Source of the DNA: Pandoraea aquatica
Lineage (GTDB): Bacteria; Pseudomonadota; Gammaproteobacteria; Burkholderiales; Burkholderiaceae
Reading direction: 5' to 3'
Assembly (NCBI RefSeq): GCF_902459565.1
Contig: NZ_CABPSN010000002.1
Span: 806,001 to 870,000 of the forward strand
Length of the DNA: 64,000 nt
Positions 8,530 through 17,068 of the stretch are shown here, in pieces (the first letter of the stretch is position 1; the number at the start of each line of letters is the position of its first letter). A model generated the notes under the pieces. That model saw only the letters and a list, made by a program, of their open reading frames with translations. It did no database searches and was not told the origin of the DNA. The position numbers and the translations under genes were made by a program.

Positions 8530-9180
8530 ATGAAGCTTTATTACGTGCCGGGCGCTTGCTCGCTGTCGCCTCATATCGTGCTTAACGAACTGGAGGCCGA
8601 TTTTGCGCTGGTGAGGGTCGATTACAAAACGCATACGACAGAAGATGGCCGGGACTTCCACTCGCTCAGTCCCTTCGGCTACGTTCCGCTGCTGGAATTG
8701 GCAGACGGCACGCGACTGCGCGAAGGGCCTGCCATCGTGCAGTACCTGGCGGACCGCAAGCCTGAGCTGGCGCTCGCGCCCGCGAATGGATCGTTAGATC
8801 GCTACCGTCTTCAGGAGTGGCTGAACTTCCTCAGCACCGAAATTCACAAGGGGTTCATTCCGCTGCTCTATGCGGTGCTCGCGGGGAAGTACGGCACGGA
8901 ATCGGCGAAGCCGAAGCTGGAAGCTCGCTTCAAATGGATCGACGAGCAACTGGCGGAGCGGGCGTATCTGATGGGCGACGACTTTACCGTCGCCGATGCC
9001 TACCTGTTCACGCTCACCCAATGGGGGCAGGCGTCGTGGCTTCAGTCGGTCTACAAGGCGAACATCCACTTTGACGACCTGACCCATTTGCAGCGCTGGT
9101 ATCGCCGCGTGCTGGCGCGCCCTGCCGTGCAGCGCGCGCTTGGGGCAGAAGGGCTGGCGGCGACGGCGCGCTGCGCCTAA
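8530..9180 (+). CDS. Glutathione S-transferase, beta class
   Basis: A 216-residue protein opening with KLYYVPGACSLSPHIVL, the beta-class GST hallmark with the glutathione-binding Cys10, and a C-terminal helical domain with GDDFTVADAYLFT. It is cytoplasmic and conjugates or reduces electrophiles. The start at 8530 follows AAGGATT and matches the family N-terminus. It is divergent from the HxlR regulator, which probably controls it. Its end overlaps the convergent monooxygenase gene by four bases. Confidence 0.93.
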   Translation: MKLYYVPGACSLSPHIVLNELEADFALVRVDYKTHTTEDGRDFHSLSPFGYVPLLELADGTRLREGPAIVQYLADRKPELALAPANGSLDRYRLQEWLNFLSTEIHKGFIPLLYAVLAGKYGTESAKPKLEARFKWIDEQLAERAYLMGDDFTVADAYLFTLTQWGQASWLQSVYKANIHFDDLTHLQRWYRRVLARPAVQRALGAEGLAATARCA

Positions 9181-10337
9181 CGACGTTGCTCGTGAATCGT
9201 GTGGGGGGGAACGGACGGGCGCGCGTGACGCTCGCTTCGACCGAACCACTCGGAGAATGCGTGCGCGCATTGTTCGCCGATGGGGCCGGACCGGTCGAGC
9301 ATGACGGCTTCCTGCGCGTGCACGGCGGCCTGCCAGTCGGACGCGCCCGCGATGGCCTCGGCGAGTTCCGCGGCATCGAGCATGGCGAGATTGACGCCGA
9401 CACCCATCGGCGGCATCACGTGCGCGGCGTCGCCGATGAGCGTGAGACCCGGCGTTGCGGGCCATCGCGTACCCGTCGGTAAGCCGACGATCGGGCGTAT
9501 GGCGACGATGCGCTCGGCGTCCTCGATCAACGTCAACAGACGGGGCGACCAGCCGGGAAAACGTGCGAGCAAATCCTGCCGTGTGATGTCAGCGAGCGCT
9601 TTCTCCGGACGGTCGGTATCGTCGGCATGCGTTCTGAACGCCGCATAGGACCTTATGACGTCGTTGCCATTGCGCTGTGCAAAGAGCGCGGTGCCTGAGC
9701 CGGGGCCGTTGCCCACCGACATGAGTGTTCCATGGCCGACCAGTGCCGCGACGCCGGGGTGCTGACGCTCGACATCGGAAAACCAGAGTTCGACGAACGT
9801 CACGCCTGTGTACACCGGGCGAACCTCGGTGAGCGCGGCTCTGACGGCAGACCCGGCACCGTCGGCACCGATGACAAGATCGCATTCGTGGGTGCGTCCG
9901 TCTTGCAAATGCACGACGCGGCGGCCGGCCGGGGTTGTGCCAATGCCAACGACGCGCGTTCCCCACACCACGGTGCCGGTGGGTAACGGTTCGAGCAGAA
10001 GCTCGCGCAGCACGAGGCGGTCGATCTCGGGACTGTCGCCGGTGCCGGGGGCGGGAATGTCTTCGAGTAGGGTTTCGCCCGTCGCCCAGTCGATGTCGCG
10101 AAGCTCCTGATCGTCATGACGGGCCGTCGCCATGTAGACGTCGAGTAATCCGGCTTTCCTGAGGGCAAGCTGACCGTCCGGCACATGGAGGTCGAGCATG
10201 CCGCCCTGATCGCGCGAGGTGGCGCTCGTATCACCCTCGAAGACCGTCACGTCGAAGCCATCGCGACACAGCATATTGGCGGCGACAAGTCCGGCCGGTC
10301 CGGCCCCGGCGATCACGATGACGGGTTTCTGCGACAT
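9177..10337 (-). CDS. FAD-dependent monooxygenase, TetX-like group
   Basis: The 386-residue protein has an FAD-binding Rossmann motif at residues 6-18 (VIAGAGPAGLVAANM), the mid-protein DG-type motif (CDLVIGADGAGSAVR) and the second FAD motif LTLIGDAAHVMPPMGVGVN. Overall it resembles TetX and related aromatic hydroxylases of the UbiH/PHBH superfamily. The substrate is unknown and no drug resistance should be inferred. It is divergent from an AraC regulator at 10463, which probably controls it. Confidence 0.88.
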   Translation of the reverse strand: MSQKPVIVIAGAGPAGLVAANMLCRDGFDVTVFEGDTSATSRDQGGMLDLHVPDGQLALRKAGLLDVYMATARHDDQELRDIDWATGETLLEDIPAPGTGDSPEIDRLVLRELLLEPLPTGTVVWGTRVVGIGTTPAGRRVVHLQDGRTHECDLVIGADGAGSAVRAALTEVRPVYTGVTFVELWFSDVERQHPGVAALVGHGTLMSVGNGPGSGTALFAQRNGNDVIRSYAAFRTHADDTDRPEKALADITRQDLLARFPGWSPRLLTLIEDAERIVAIRPIVGLPTGTRWPATPGLTLIGDAAHVMPPMGVGVNLAMLDAAELAEAIAGASDWQAAVHAQEAVMLDRSGPIGEQCAHAFSEWFGRSERHARPSVPPHTIHEQRR

Positions 10338-10462
10338 TTCTTTCTCCTGAGCACGACGCCGACATAGCGTTCACGACGCACTCTATCGGTGGCTGCGATT
10401 GCTCCGTTATCCGCATAAGGTCAAAATATGCTGAAAATCGGCCAACCCCGGATTTCACCTTT

Positions 10463-11248
10463 ATGCCGCGCAATCTCAGGAAAGTCGCTCAGGGACACGA
10501 AACGCTGTCAGGTTTCGGTGTTGACGGCACACGTCCCGAAAGCATTCGCCGCCTGAATCAATGGCACCGGCATGCACAGGGCCAATTGATCTACATCGGC
10601 GCGGGGCACTTTCATATCCGCACCGACTTCGGCGCGTGGCTGTTGCCGCCGCAGCGTGCCGTGTGGATTCCGCCGGATCTGATGCACTGGGGCGAGTTGA
10701 AGGGGGTGAAGACCGGCGCGAACATCCTGCTTGCGCCGGTGTATTGCGAGACGTTGCCTGACCGTCCGCAAGTGCTTTCGGTCGGGCCATTGTTCGAAGC
10801 GCTGATTCATCGCGTGGCCGGATGGCGCACGGACTTTGCCGCGTCGCCGGAGGAGGCACGCGTCATGGCGGTGCTGATCGACGAAATTCGTGCGGCACGG
10901 CATGAGCCGCTGCATTTGCCGATGCCCAGTGACAAGCGCCTGCTCAAGATGACGGCGCTGGTGCTCAGCGAGCCGGGGCGCGAGCATTCGCTTGAGACGT
11001 TGTCGTCGATGGCTGGACTGTCGACGCGCACGGCACGACGCCTGTTCGCGGCGTCGGTCGGCATGACATTGTCGGCGTGGCGTCAGCAGGCGAGGCTCAT
11101 GAGCGCCGTCGAGATGCTGTCGGACGGTGAGTCGGTGTCTGCGATTGCCGATGCGTTGGGTTACGCTAGCCCCAGCAATTTCATCGCGATGTTTCGCTCG
11201 GTGTTCGGCGTGACGCCGGGGAAATACGTCGGGAACGCGCGCGCCTAA
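10463..11248 (+). CDS. AraC-family transcriptional regulator
   Basis: A 261-residue protein with an N-terminal cupin-type sensing domain (HRHAQGQLIYIGAGHFHI) and a C-terminal AraC domain with two helix-turn-helix units (LETLSSMAGLSTRTARRLF and SVSAIADALGYASPSNFIAMF). It resembles the NimR/YdeO-like branch with a cupin domain. It lies divergent from the flavin monooxygenase gene, with 125 bp between starts, so local control of that gene is the simplest reading. Confidence 0.92.
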   Translation: MPRNLRKVAQGHETLSGFGVDGTRPESIRRLNQWHRHAQGQLIYIGAGHFHIRTDFGAWLLPPQRAVWIPPDLMHWGELKGVKTGANILLAPVYCETLPDRPQVLSVGPLFEALIHRVAGWRTDFAASPEEARVMAVLIDEIRAARHEPLHLPMPSDKRLLKMTALVLSEPGREHSLETLSSMAGLSTRTARRLFAASVGMTLSAWRQQARLMSAVEMLSDGESVSAIADALGYASPSNFIAMFRSVFGVTPGKYVGNARA

Positions 11249-11300
11249 CGCAAGATCCTGTGCCGCGTGCGCGCCCGACGTCGTACGGAAGTGTCGACGC

Positions 11301-12032
11301 TCACTCCGCCGGTGCGACGCTCACGCCCGTGATGCCGTGCCGCTGCATGGCGTCGGCCACGAAGCCCTCGCGCTTCACGTTTTCTACAAACGTCTTGAGG
11401 TAAGCCAGCGCCGCTTCGCCGCGCGTGATCGGCACGCCCATCGCCTGACGAATGACCATGAAGCGTTCGTCCAGCAGGCGATAGCCGGTGAGGTTCGCCA
11501 CGTCCTGTTCCAATTGCTGTTTGACGCCGGCGGCCACTTCACAGCCGGTGTCGATGAACGTCTTGATCACCGTCGGCGACGTCGGCGCACGTACGATTTC
11601 GGCGTGCTTGAGTTCGCGCGTCAGGAACAGATCGTAGGCGCTACCCTGACCGACGACCACGCGGGTGCCTGCATGATCGACGTCGGCATTGGTCTTGACG
11701 GGGGACGCGTTGCGCACGAGGTAATAGCCTTCGATGAGGACATACGGCGACGTGAAGCCGATTGTCGCTGCCCGGCGAGGATCGATAGCGAAGAAGCCCA
11801 CGTCGGCCTGCTCGTTCGTGACTGTCTCCACCGATTTTCCGGCAGCGTCGACCACCACCAGTTCCAGCTCGACGCCGAGTCGCTTCGCCAGCGCACCCGC
11901 GAGATCGACCGAGATACCGACGGGGCGGGATTGCGCATCGACGCCCGCGAGAATCGGGTTGCCGAGGTTGATGCAGGCACGCAGCACGCCAGTCGGTGCA
12001 AACGCTTCGAGCAGAGTACGGTCAGGCGTCAT
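11301..12032 (-). CDS. Solute-binding-protein-like protein without a signal peptide
   Basis: The 243-residue product has the SBP_bac_3 fold (GVLRACINLGNPILAG, later VGISVDLAGALAKRLGVELELV and ADVGFFAIDPRRAATIGFTSPY). The only reasonable start, ATG at 12032, leads straight into the folded domain with no hydrophobic signal. The upstream open frame to 12308 is low-complexity Arg/Ser/Pro and does not look real. No ABC permease or ATPase is nearby. It may be a cytoplasmic sensor or enzyme-like relative, or export may need an unrecognised start. Confidence 0.8.
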   Translation of the reverse strand: MTPDRTLLEAFAPTGVLRACINLGNPILAGVDAQSRPVGISVDLAGALAKRLGVELELVVVDAAGKSVETVTNEQADVGFFAIDPRRAATIGFTSPYVLIEGYYLVRNASPVKTNADVDHAGTRVVVGQGSAYDLFLTRELKHAEIVRAPTSPTVIKTFIDTGCEVAAGVKQQLEQDVANLTGYRLLDERFMVIRQAMGVPITRGEAALAYLKTFVENVKREGFVADAMQRHGITGVSVAPAE

Positions 12033-12087
12033 GATGGACTCGTAAGAGGAAAGGAAACGTGAAAGGTGACATGCAGAGAGCGTTACT

Positions 12088-12855
12088 TCATGCGCCGGTG
12101 AGCGCCTTCGGCACGACGTAGCGCGACCCGTCGTATTCGAGCGTGACGTTGGCGCCCTTGGCCGTGCGTTCCTTGCTGGCGCAATCGTTGCGCGTCGGCT
12201 TGTTGGTCGTGGTCGTGGTTTTCTCGCTGACGACGAGTTTCGCGTAGCCGTTTTTGCCTTCGGGGCCGACGGACACGGCACGCGATGTGTCGTCGAAGCT
12301 ACCGGCACAGTTGCCGTCCCATTCGCCGCCGCTCTTTTGCGTGGCGAGGTTATCGACGACCTTGCGCAGCGTCGTGCCGTCGATGACGTAAAGGCTGAGC
12401 GAGGTCTGTGAGAACGGATTCACGCGCGACGACCCTTCGAAGCTCAAACGCACACCGAACGCTACCGTTTGCGGCGTCAGACGCCAAGGTGCGGTGTCGA
12501 GGGCAATGCCGCGCAGCATGATGGCGTCCGACGTAATCGCAGCCTTCTCGAAGCGGTGCGCGAGGATCTTGCCGCTCTGGCTGTCGGCGACGACGACTTC
12601 CACGTCGTAGACCTTGTCGTCGTCGGTGCCGCCCGGTTGCGCCATCGGCAGGACGGCGAGCGTCTGTGCCGGGTTCGCGGGCCAGACCTTGCAGGCGGCG
12701 AAGTCGGCATCGACGGTGCGCCCCGGTTGCAGCGTCTTCGCCCAGTCGTTCAGACGATCCTTGCAGTCGGCATGGGCGAGCAGCGGCAGGCAGAGCAGGG
12801 CGGCGGCCAGGAGGCGGTGCGCCTGCATGGATGAGGTCGACGAGGTCAGGGTCAT
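12088..12855 (-). CDS. Secreted protein of unknown function
   Basis: A 255-residue protein with a Leu/Ala signal sequence ending at LLAHADC, so the mature protein begins around the Cys/Asp after residue 29. It contains a Thr-rich segment (VSEKTTTTTNKPT) and four further cysteines that could form disulfides. An internal ATG at 12828 would give a tighter signal peptide and is an alternative start; neither has a strong ribosome site. I do not recognise the family. Its start is 55 bases upstream of the preceding reverse-strand gene, so the two may be cotranscribed. Confidence 0.65.
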   Translation of the reverse strand: MTLTSSTSSMQAHRLLAAALLCLPLLAHADCKDRLNDWAKTLQPGRTVDADFAACKVWPANPAQTLAVLPMAQPGGTDDDKVYDVEVVVADSQSGKILAHRFEKAAITSDAIMLRGIALDTAPWRLTPQTVAFGVRLSFEGSSRVNPFSQTSLSLYVIDGTTLRKVVDNLATQKSGGEWDGNCAGSFDDTSRAVSVGPEGKNGYAKLVVSEKTTTTTNKPTRNDCASKERTAKGANVTLEYDGSRYVVPKALTGA

Positions 12856-13099
12856 CGGGGTATCCAGGGGTATACGGGGGGATGGGGAAGGAAACGTGCG
12901 CCAATTCTACCGGCGGGCCTCGCCCTCAATCAGCACCTTTGCGTGCCGAATCGGCACGGAGTTGGTTTTTCCGCCACCTACACTCCGCTTCCTGAGACTG
13001 GCAGATGGCCCCGGCTCGTCCTCGTTGCACGCTATGCAACGGGCGTTTGCGGGGCGTCCAAACATCGACTTCCAACGCCAGCGATCCCGAGGAGCAGGA

Positions 13100-14428
13100 A
13101 TGACCGGTAACACCAAACCCCACAACCCGTGGCGCGAGATCTGCGCGGCGAGTATCGGTAATGCACTAGAGTTCTACGATCTGCTGATCTATGGCTACTT
13201 CGCCATCGTGATCGGCCAGTTGTTCTTCCCCGCTCACGACGCAACGACCTCGCTGCTGCTCTCCGTGGGCACGTTCGGTATTTCGTTCGTCACGCGCCCG
13301 CTGGGCTCGATCATCCTCGGCAGCTACGCCGACCGCGCCGGTCGCAAGGCGTCGCTCACGGTGTCGATCGGCCTCATGATGGTCGGCACCGCCATGATCG
13401 CGTTTGCGCCAACGTATGCGCAGATCGGCATCTTCTCGCCGCTCATGATCATCGTCGCCCGCATGCTGCAAGGCTTCTCGACCGGCGGTGAGTTCGGTGC
13501 TGCGACGGCCTTCATGGTCGAACACGCCGACGCCAAGCGTCGTGGCTTCTTCGCCAGCTGGCAGATGTCCACGCAGGGTCTCGCAACGGTGCTCGCCGCC
13601 GGCGTCTCGGCGCTGCTGAGCCTGCTGCTCACCGCCGACCAACTGAGCGCATGGGGCTGGCGTATCGCCTTCGCCGTCGGTCTGCTCATCGGCCCGGTCG
13701 GTCTCTACATTCGTCGCAACATCGACGAGACCGCCGACTTCAAGAAGCTCGGCGAAAAACAACGCGAGAAGTCGCCGCTGCGCGAAGTCTTCGGGCGTGA
13801 CCGCGCCAACATGCTGCTCGGCGCAGGCGTTGTGGCAGCGGCCACTGCGTTCAACTACGTCCACAAGCTGTACATGCCGACGTATGCCGTCAAGCAACTG
13901 CACATTCCGGCGACGTCGTCGTTCATCGGGGCCGTTGTGACCGGCGTGATGCTCATGATCGCCGCGCCCGTCGTCGGCCATCTGTCGGATCGCTTCGGCC
14001 GTATTCGCGTGATGCTTTACGCGCTGATCGCCGTGGGCGTAACGACCTATCCGCTGTTCGTGCTGCTCAACCGTTATCCGACGTTCCAGACGCTGCTGCT
14101 GGTGCAGGCGCTGGTCGGTCTGCTGATCGCCGTGAGTCTCGCACCGCTGCCCGCGCTGCTGGCGGACATCTTCCCGACGAGCACCCGTGGCACCGGTCTG
14201 GCGCTGTCGTACAACTTCTCGGTCACGCTGTTTGGCGGCTTCGCCCCGCTGATCGTGACCTGGCTGATCGACGCCACGCAGAACAAGCTCGCACCGAGCT
14301 TCTACGTGATGGCGACGGCAGTGCTCAGCGTGACGGCTGTGACGGCGCTGGCCCGCCGTGTGCGCGCCGGCAAGATCGCCGGGCTGACGAGCCAGCCGCA
14401 CGCTTCGCCGCGTGCGACCAAGGCTTAA
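13100..14428 (+). CDS. MHS-family major facilitator transporter (organic acid:H+ symporter type)
   Basis: A 442-residue protein with 12 predicted membrane segments. Family marks are the N-terminal ICAASIGNALEFYDLLIYGY, the loop GSYADRAGRKASL and VARMLQGFSTGGEFGAATAFM, all typical of the metabolite:H+ symporter group (citrate, ketoglutarate, proline/betaine, shikimate). The ATG at 13100 is preceded by GAGGAG and starts at the usual family position. It is followed by a terminator and then by a desuccinylase/aspartoacylase-type enzyme, so it may import an N-acyl amino acid. Confidence 0.9.
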   Translation: MTGNTKPHNPWREICAASIGNALEFYDLLIYGYFAIVIGQLFFPAHDATTSLLLSVGTFGISFVTRPLGSIILGSYADRAGRKASLTVSIGLMMVGTAMIAFAPTYAQIGIFSPLMIIVARMLQGFSTGGEFGAATAFMVEHADAKRRGFFASWQMSTQGLATVLAAGVSALLSLLLTADQLSAWGWRIAFAVGLLIGPVGLYIRRNIDETADFKKLGEKQREKSPLREVFGRDRANMLLGAGVVAAATAFNYVHKLYMPTYAVKQLHIPATSSFIGAVVTGVMLMIAAPVVGHLSDRFGRIRVMLYALIAVGVTTYPLFVLLNRYPTFQTLLLVQALVGLLIAVSLAPLPALLADIFPTSTRGTGLALSYNFSVTLFGGFAPLIVTWLIDATQNKLAPSFYVMATAVLSVTAVTALARRVRAGKIAGLTSQPHASPRATKA

Positions 14429-14486
14429 GGTTCAATGGCGTTCGATAACGTAATCCGACATCCGATGTACTGATTTGAGCCGCAAC

Positions 14487-14529
14487 GACGACGTCCGCCA
14501 ATCCCCTAGGCGACGTCGTCTCTTTTTTT
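14487..14529 (+). terminator. Rho-independent terminator after the MHS transporter
   Basis: GACGACGTC pairs with GACGTCGTC around a loop of about 16 bases (inner CGCC/GGCG can extend the stem with a bulge), followed by TCTTTTTTT. It lies 58 bases after the transporter stop. The following gene begins at 14555, so it may also act as partial termination within a two-gene unit. Confidence 0.85.
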
Positions 14530-14554
14530 GCGGCACCCTAGCGGAGCTTTACCC

Positions 14555-15535
14555 ATGACCACGCTCGAAGCGATTCGCGCCGCCCTGCCGGCGTACCCCA
14601 TCGAAGTCTCGTTCCCCGATATCGCCCGCTGGCGCGAAGGCAACACCGGTATCGACTATCTGCACACGTTCGATAGCGGCAAACCCGGCAAGCACGTGAT
14701 GATTCTCGCGCTCACGCACGGCAACGAAGTGAGCGGTGCCATCGCCGTCGACGCGCTGCTCGCATCGGGACTGCGTCCGTCGTCGGGCCGTCTGTCGCTG
14801 GGCTTCGGCAACATCGGTGCGTACGAACAGTTCAGCGCAGAGAACGCAGACGCCACGCGCTTTCTGGATGAAGACATGAACCGCGTGTGGACGGCTTCGA
14901 CGCTCGACGGCGAACGTCAGAGCCGTGAACTGACGCGCGCCCGTGCGATGCGTCCGTTCATCGATACGGTGGATCTGTTGCTCGACATCCACTCGATGCA
15001 CGAAGCGTCGGCACCGCTGATGATGACCGGTCCGCTGGAAAAGGCGATTGCGCTGGCCGCCGAACTCGGCACGCCCGAGCACGTCATCATCGACAAGGGC
15101 CACGCCAACGGCACGCGCATGCGCGATTACGGTGGCTTCGGCGACCCGGCCAGCCCGAAGAACGCGCTGCTCATCGAGACGGGACAGCACTTCGCCAAGA
15201 GCGCGCGCGATGTGGCCCTCGACAGCGCTGCCCGCTTCCTGCTGCACGCAGGCGTTGTGGCCGAGGCCGACGTCGCCCCGTTCCTCACGCAAACGCCTGC
15301 ACGTCAGAAGTTTGTGGAAATCACGCAGCCGGTCGTGGCACGTTCGATGGACTTCCGCTTCTCGCAACCGTTCACGGGGCTGGAAGTGATCGAGAAGGCC
15401 GGTACCGAAATCGCGCGCGATGGCGATGAAGTGATCGTCACGCCGTACGACAACTGTGTGATCGTGCAGCCGTCGATGCGTCACCTCGGGGTGAACGTCA
15501 CGATGATGCGTCTGGGACGTTTGCTGGATCGCTAA
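14555..15535 (+). CDS. Succinylglutamate desuccinylase/aspartoacylase family zinc hydrolase
   Basis: A 326-residue M14-type amidohydrolase. The zinc ligand pair is visible in ALTHGNEVSG (H and E about residue 54), with a later His in LLLDIHSMHEAS and a catalytic Glu in LLIETGQHF. The family hydrolyses N-acyl amino acids such as N-succinylglutamate or N-acetylaspartate. The ATG at 14555 follows GGAG with an 8-base gap. It is next to an MHS transporter, suggesting uptake followed by deacylation. The specific acyl amino acid is not deducible; AstE is unlikely because no other ast genes are present. Confidence 0.85.
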   Translation: MTTLEAIRAALPAYPIEVSFPDIARWREGNTGIDYLHTFDSGKPGKHVMILALTHGNEVSGAIAVDALLASGLRPSSGRLSLGFGNIGAYEQFSAENADATRFLDEDMNRVWTASTLDGERQSRELTRARAMRPFIDTVDLLLDIHSMHEASAPLMMTGPLEKAIALAAELGTPEHVIIDKGHANGTRMRDYGGFGDPASPKNALLIETGQHFAKSARDVALDSAARFLLHAGVVAEADVAPFLTQTPARQKFVEITQPVVARSMDFRFSQPFTGLEVIEKAGTEIARDGDEVIVTPYDNCVIVQPSMRHLGVNVTMMRLGRLLDR

Positions 15536-15563
15536 GACGGACGTGCGTCGCTAAGCAATACCG

Positions 15564-15593
15564 AAAGGGCCGAGGATTACCTCGGCCCTTTTT
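15564..15593 (+). terminator. Rho-independent terminator
   Basis: AAAGGGCCGAGG pairs perfectly with CCTCGGCCCTTT around ATTA and ends in a T-run on the forward strand. It closes the desuccinylase-type gene and faces the end of the reverse-strand GntP gene at 15620, for which it could also act weakly. Confidence 0.9.
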
Positions 15594-15619
15594 CGTTGGC
15601 ATCAGAACGTCCGAAACGT

Positions 15620-17068
15620 TCAGAACGTCCCGACGAGCGAGCCGACGACGATCACCGCGACGAGTGCAATGAGTGCACTGACGATGCTCGTCATGACGAT
15701 GTCGAAGTAACTTTCGCGGTGTGTGCTGCCACACACCGCCAGCAACGTGACGACCGCGCCGTTGTGCGGCAGGCTGTCGAGCGTGCCGGATGCCATCACG
15801 GCCACATGGTGCATCAGCGCGGGATCGATGCCGTGCTGTGCCGCGAGGCTGACGTAGGCGGGACCGAGCGCGTCGAGGGCAATCGTGAGGCCGCCCGAGG
15901 CGGAGCCGGTGATCGCGGCGAGCAAGTTCGCGGAGAGCGCCAGCGAGACGAGCGGACCGCCGTCGATGGACAGCACCCAGTCGCGCACCAGCTCGAAGCC
16001 GGGGAGCGCAGCAATCACCCCGCCGTAGCCCACCAGACTCGCCGTACACATGATCGGCAGCACTGATGCGTTTGCACCGGCGTCCATCGTCTTGCGCAGC
16101 GCAGGCAGGCGTCGCCATTGCAGGATCACGAGCACGAGGATCGCGCTTGCGAGTGCGATGCACACGCCCCACACACCCGCCACGCTTTGCAGCGTGATGC
16201 CGCCCCAGCGCGGCTCCGCGAGAAAGCTCGCGTTCAGGCGCGGGAAGACGATCACGTTCATCACGAAGTTGCCGCCGATCACCACCAGCAGCGGCAATGC
16301 GGCCGTCAGGATGCCCGGGAGTGCGTCGTTGCGATGACCGGCTTCGATTTCCGCCGGATCGAATTCGCGCGCCACGCTGGCGCGCTCTCGCACGACCGTC
16401 GGGTCCGCCTTCTTGTCCCACACTTCGTTTTCCGCATAGCCGTGGCCCGCACGACGCGCTTGCCCCTCGCGCCACGAGAGCCACCAAAGGCCCACGGCGA
16501 GCATGATGGCCGAGGCCATCAGTCCCAGCCCGGGTGCGGCGAAGGGCGTGGTGCCGAAGAAGGGCATCGGGATCGCGTTCTGGATGGCGGGCGTACCCGG
16601 CATCGCGGACATCGTGAAGGTGGACGTCCCCAACGCAATCGCGGCGGGCATCAGTCGTACGGGAATGTTGGCTTCGCGGAACAGCGCGTGCGCCATCGGT
16701 GCGAGGACGAAGAACGCCACGAAAAGACTCACGCCGCCGTAAGTGACGAGCGCGCCGCCGAGCACCACCGCGAACATCGCGCGGCGCGAACCCAGCTTGT
16801 CCGTGAGAAACGCGGCAATGGCGCGCACGGCCCCGCTGTCCTCCATCAACTTGCCGAACAAGGCGCCGAGCAGGAACAGCGGGAAAAACTGCGCGATGAA
16901 ACGCGCGGCGTTCTGCATGAACGTCTGCGTCCAGTGTGCGAGGATGGGTTCGCCCGAGAGCGCCGCAGCGAGCATGGCGGCGGCAGGTGCCAGCAGCAGC
17001 ACGCTCCAGCCACGATAGGCCAGCCAGACGAGCAGCGCCAGGCCGATAAGAATGCCGGCTAGCTCCAT
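15620..17068 (-). CDS. GntP-family permease
   Basis: A 482-residue polytopic membrane protein of the GntP (gluconate and hydroxy-acid:H+ symporter) family, with segments such as IAQFFPLFLLGALFGKLMEDSGA, VLGGALVTYGGVSLFVAFFV and NLLAAITGSASGGLTIALDAL. The ATG at 17068 follows the patatin stop codon directly, so the two are translationally coupled. In related bacteria such permeases often sit with short-chain hydroxybutyrate genes, and the pairing with a patatin lipase fits uptake or handling of hydroxy acids. That link is inference. Confidence 0.88.
   Translation of the reverse strand: MELAGILIGLALLVWLAYRGWSVLLLAPAAAMLAAALSGEPILAHWTQTFMQNAARFIAQFFPLFLLGALFGKLMEDSGAVRAIAAFLTDKLGSRRAMFAVVLGGALVTYGGVSLFVAFFVLAPMAHALFREANIPVRLMPAAIALGTSTFTMSAMPGTPAIQNAIPMPFFGTTPFAAPGLGLMASAIMLAVGLWWLSWREGQARRAGHGYAENEVWDKKADPTVVRERASVAREFDPAEIEAGHRNDALPGILTAALPLLVVIGGNFVMNVIVFPRLNASFLAEPRWGGITLQSVAGVWGVCIALASAILVLVILQWRRLPALRKTMDAGANASVLPIMCTASLVGYGGVIAALPGFELVRDWVLSIDGGPLVSLALSANLLAAITGSASGGLTIALDALGPAYVSLAAQHGIDPALMHHVAVMASGTLDSLPHNGAVVTLLAVCGSTHRESYFDIVMTSIVSALIALVAVIVVGSLVGTF

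Noticed and set aside
9177-10337. Tetracycline resistance (tetX) call for the flavin monooxygenase.
   Set aside because: The flavin motifs are shared by a very large hydroxylase superfamily. Nothing specific to tetracycline can be read, and the AraC-linked context is metabolic.
14555-15535. astE (succinylglutamate desuccinylase of arginine breakdown).
   Set aside because: Only the general family motifs are seen and no other ast gene is nearby, so the gene symbol is not assigned.
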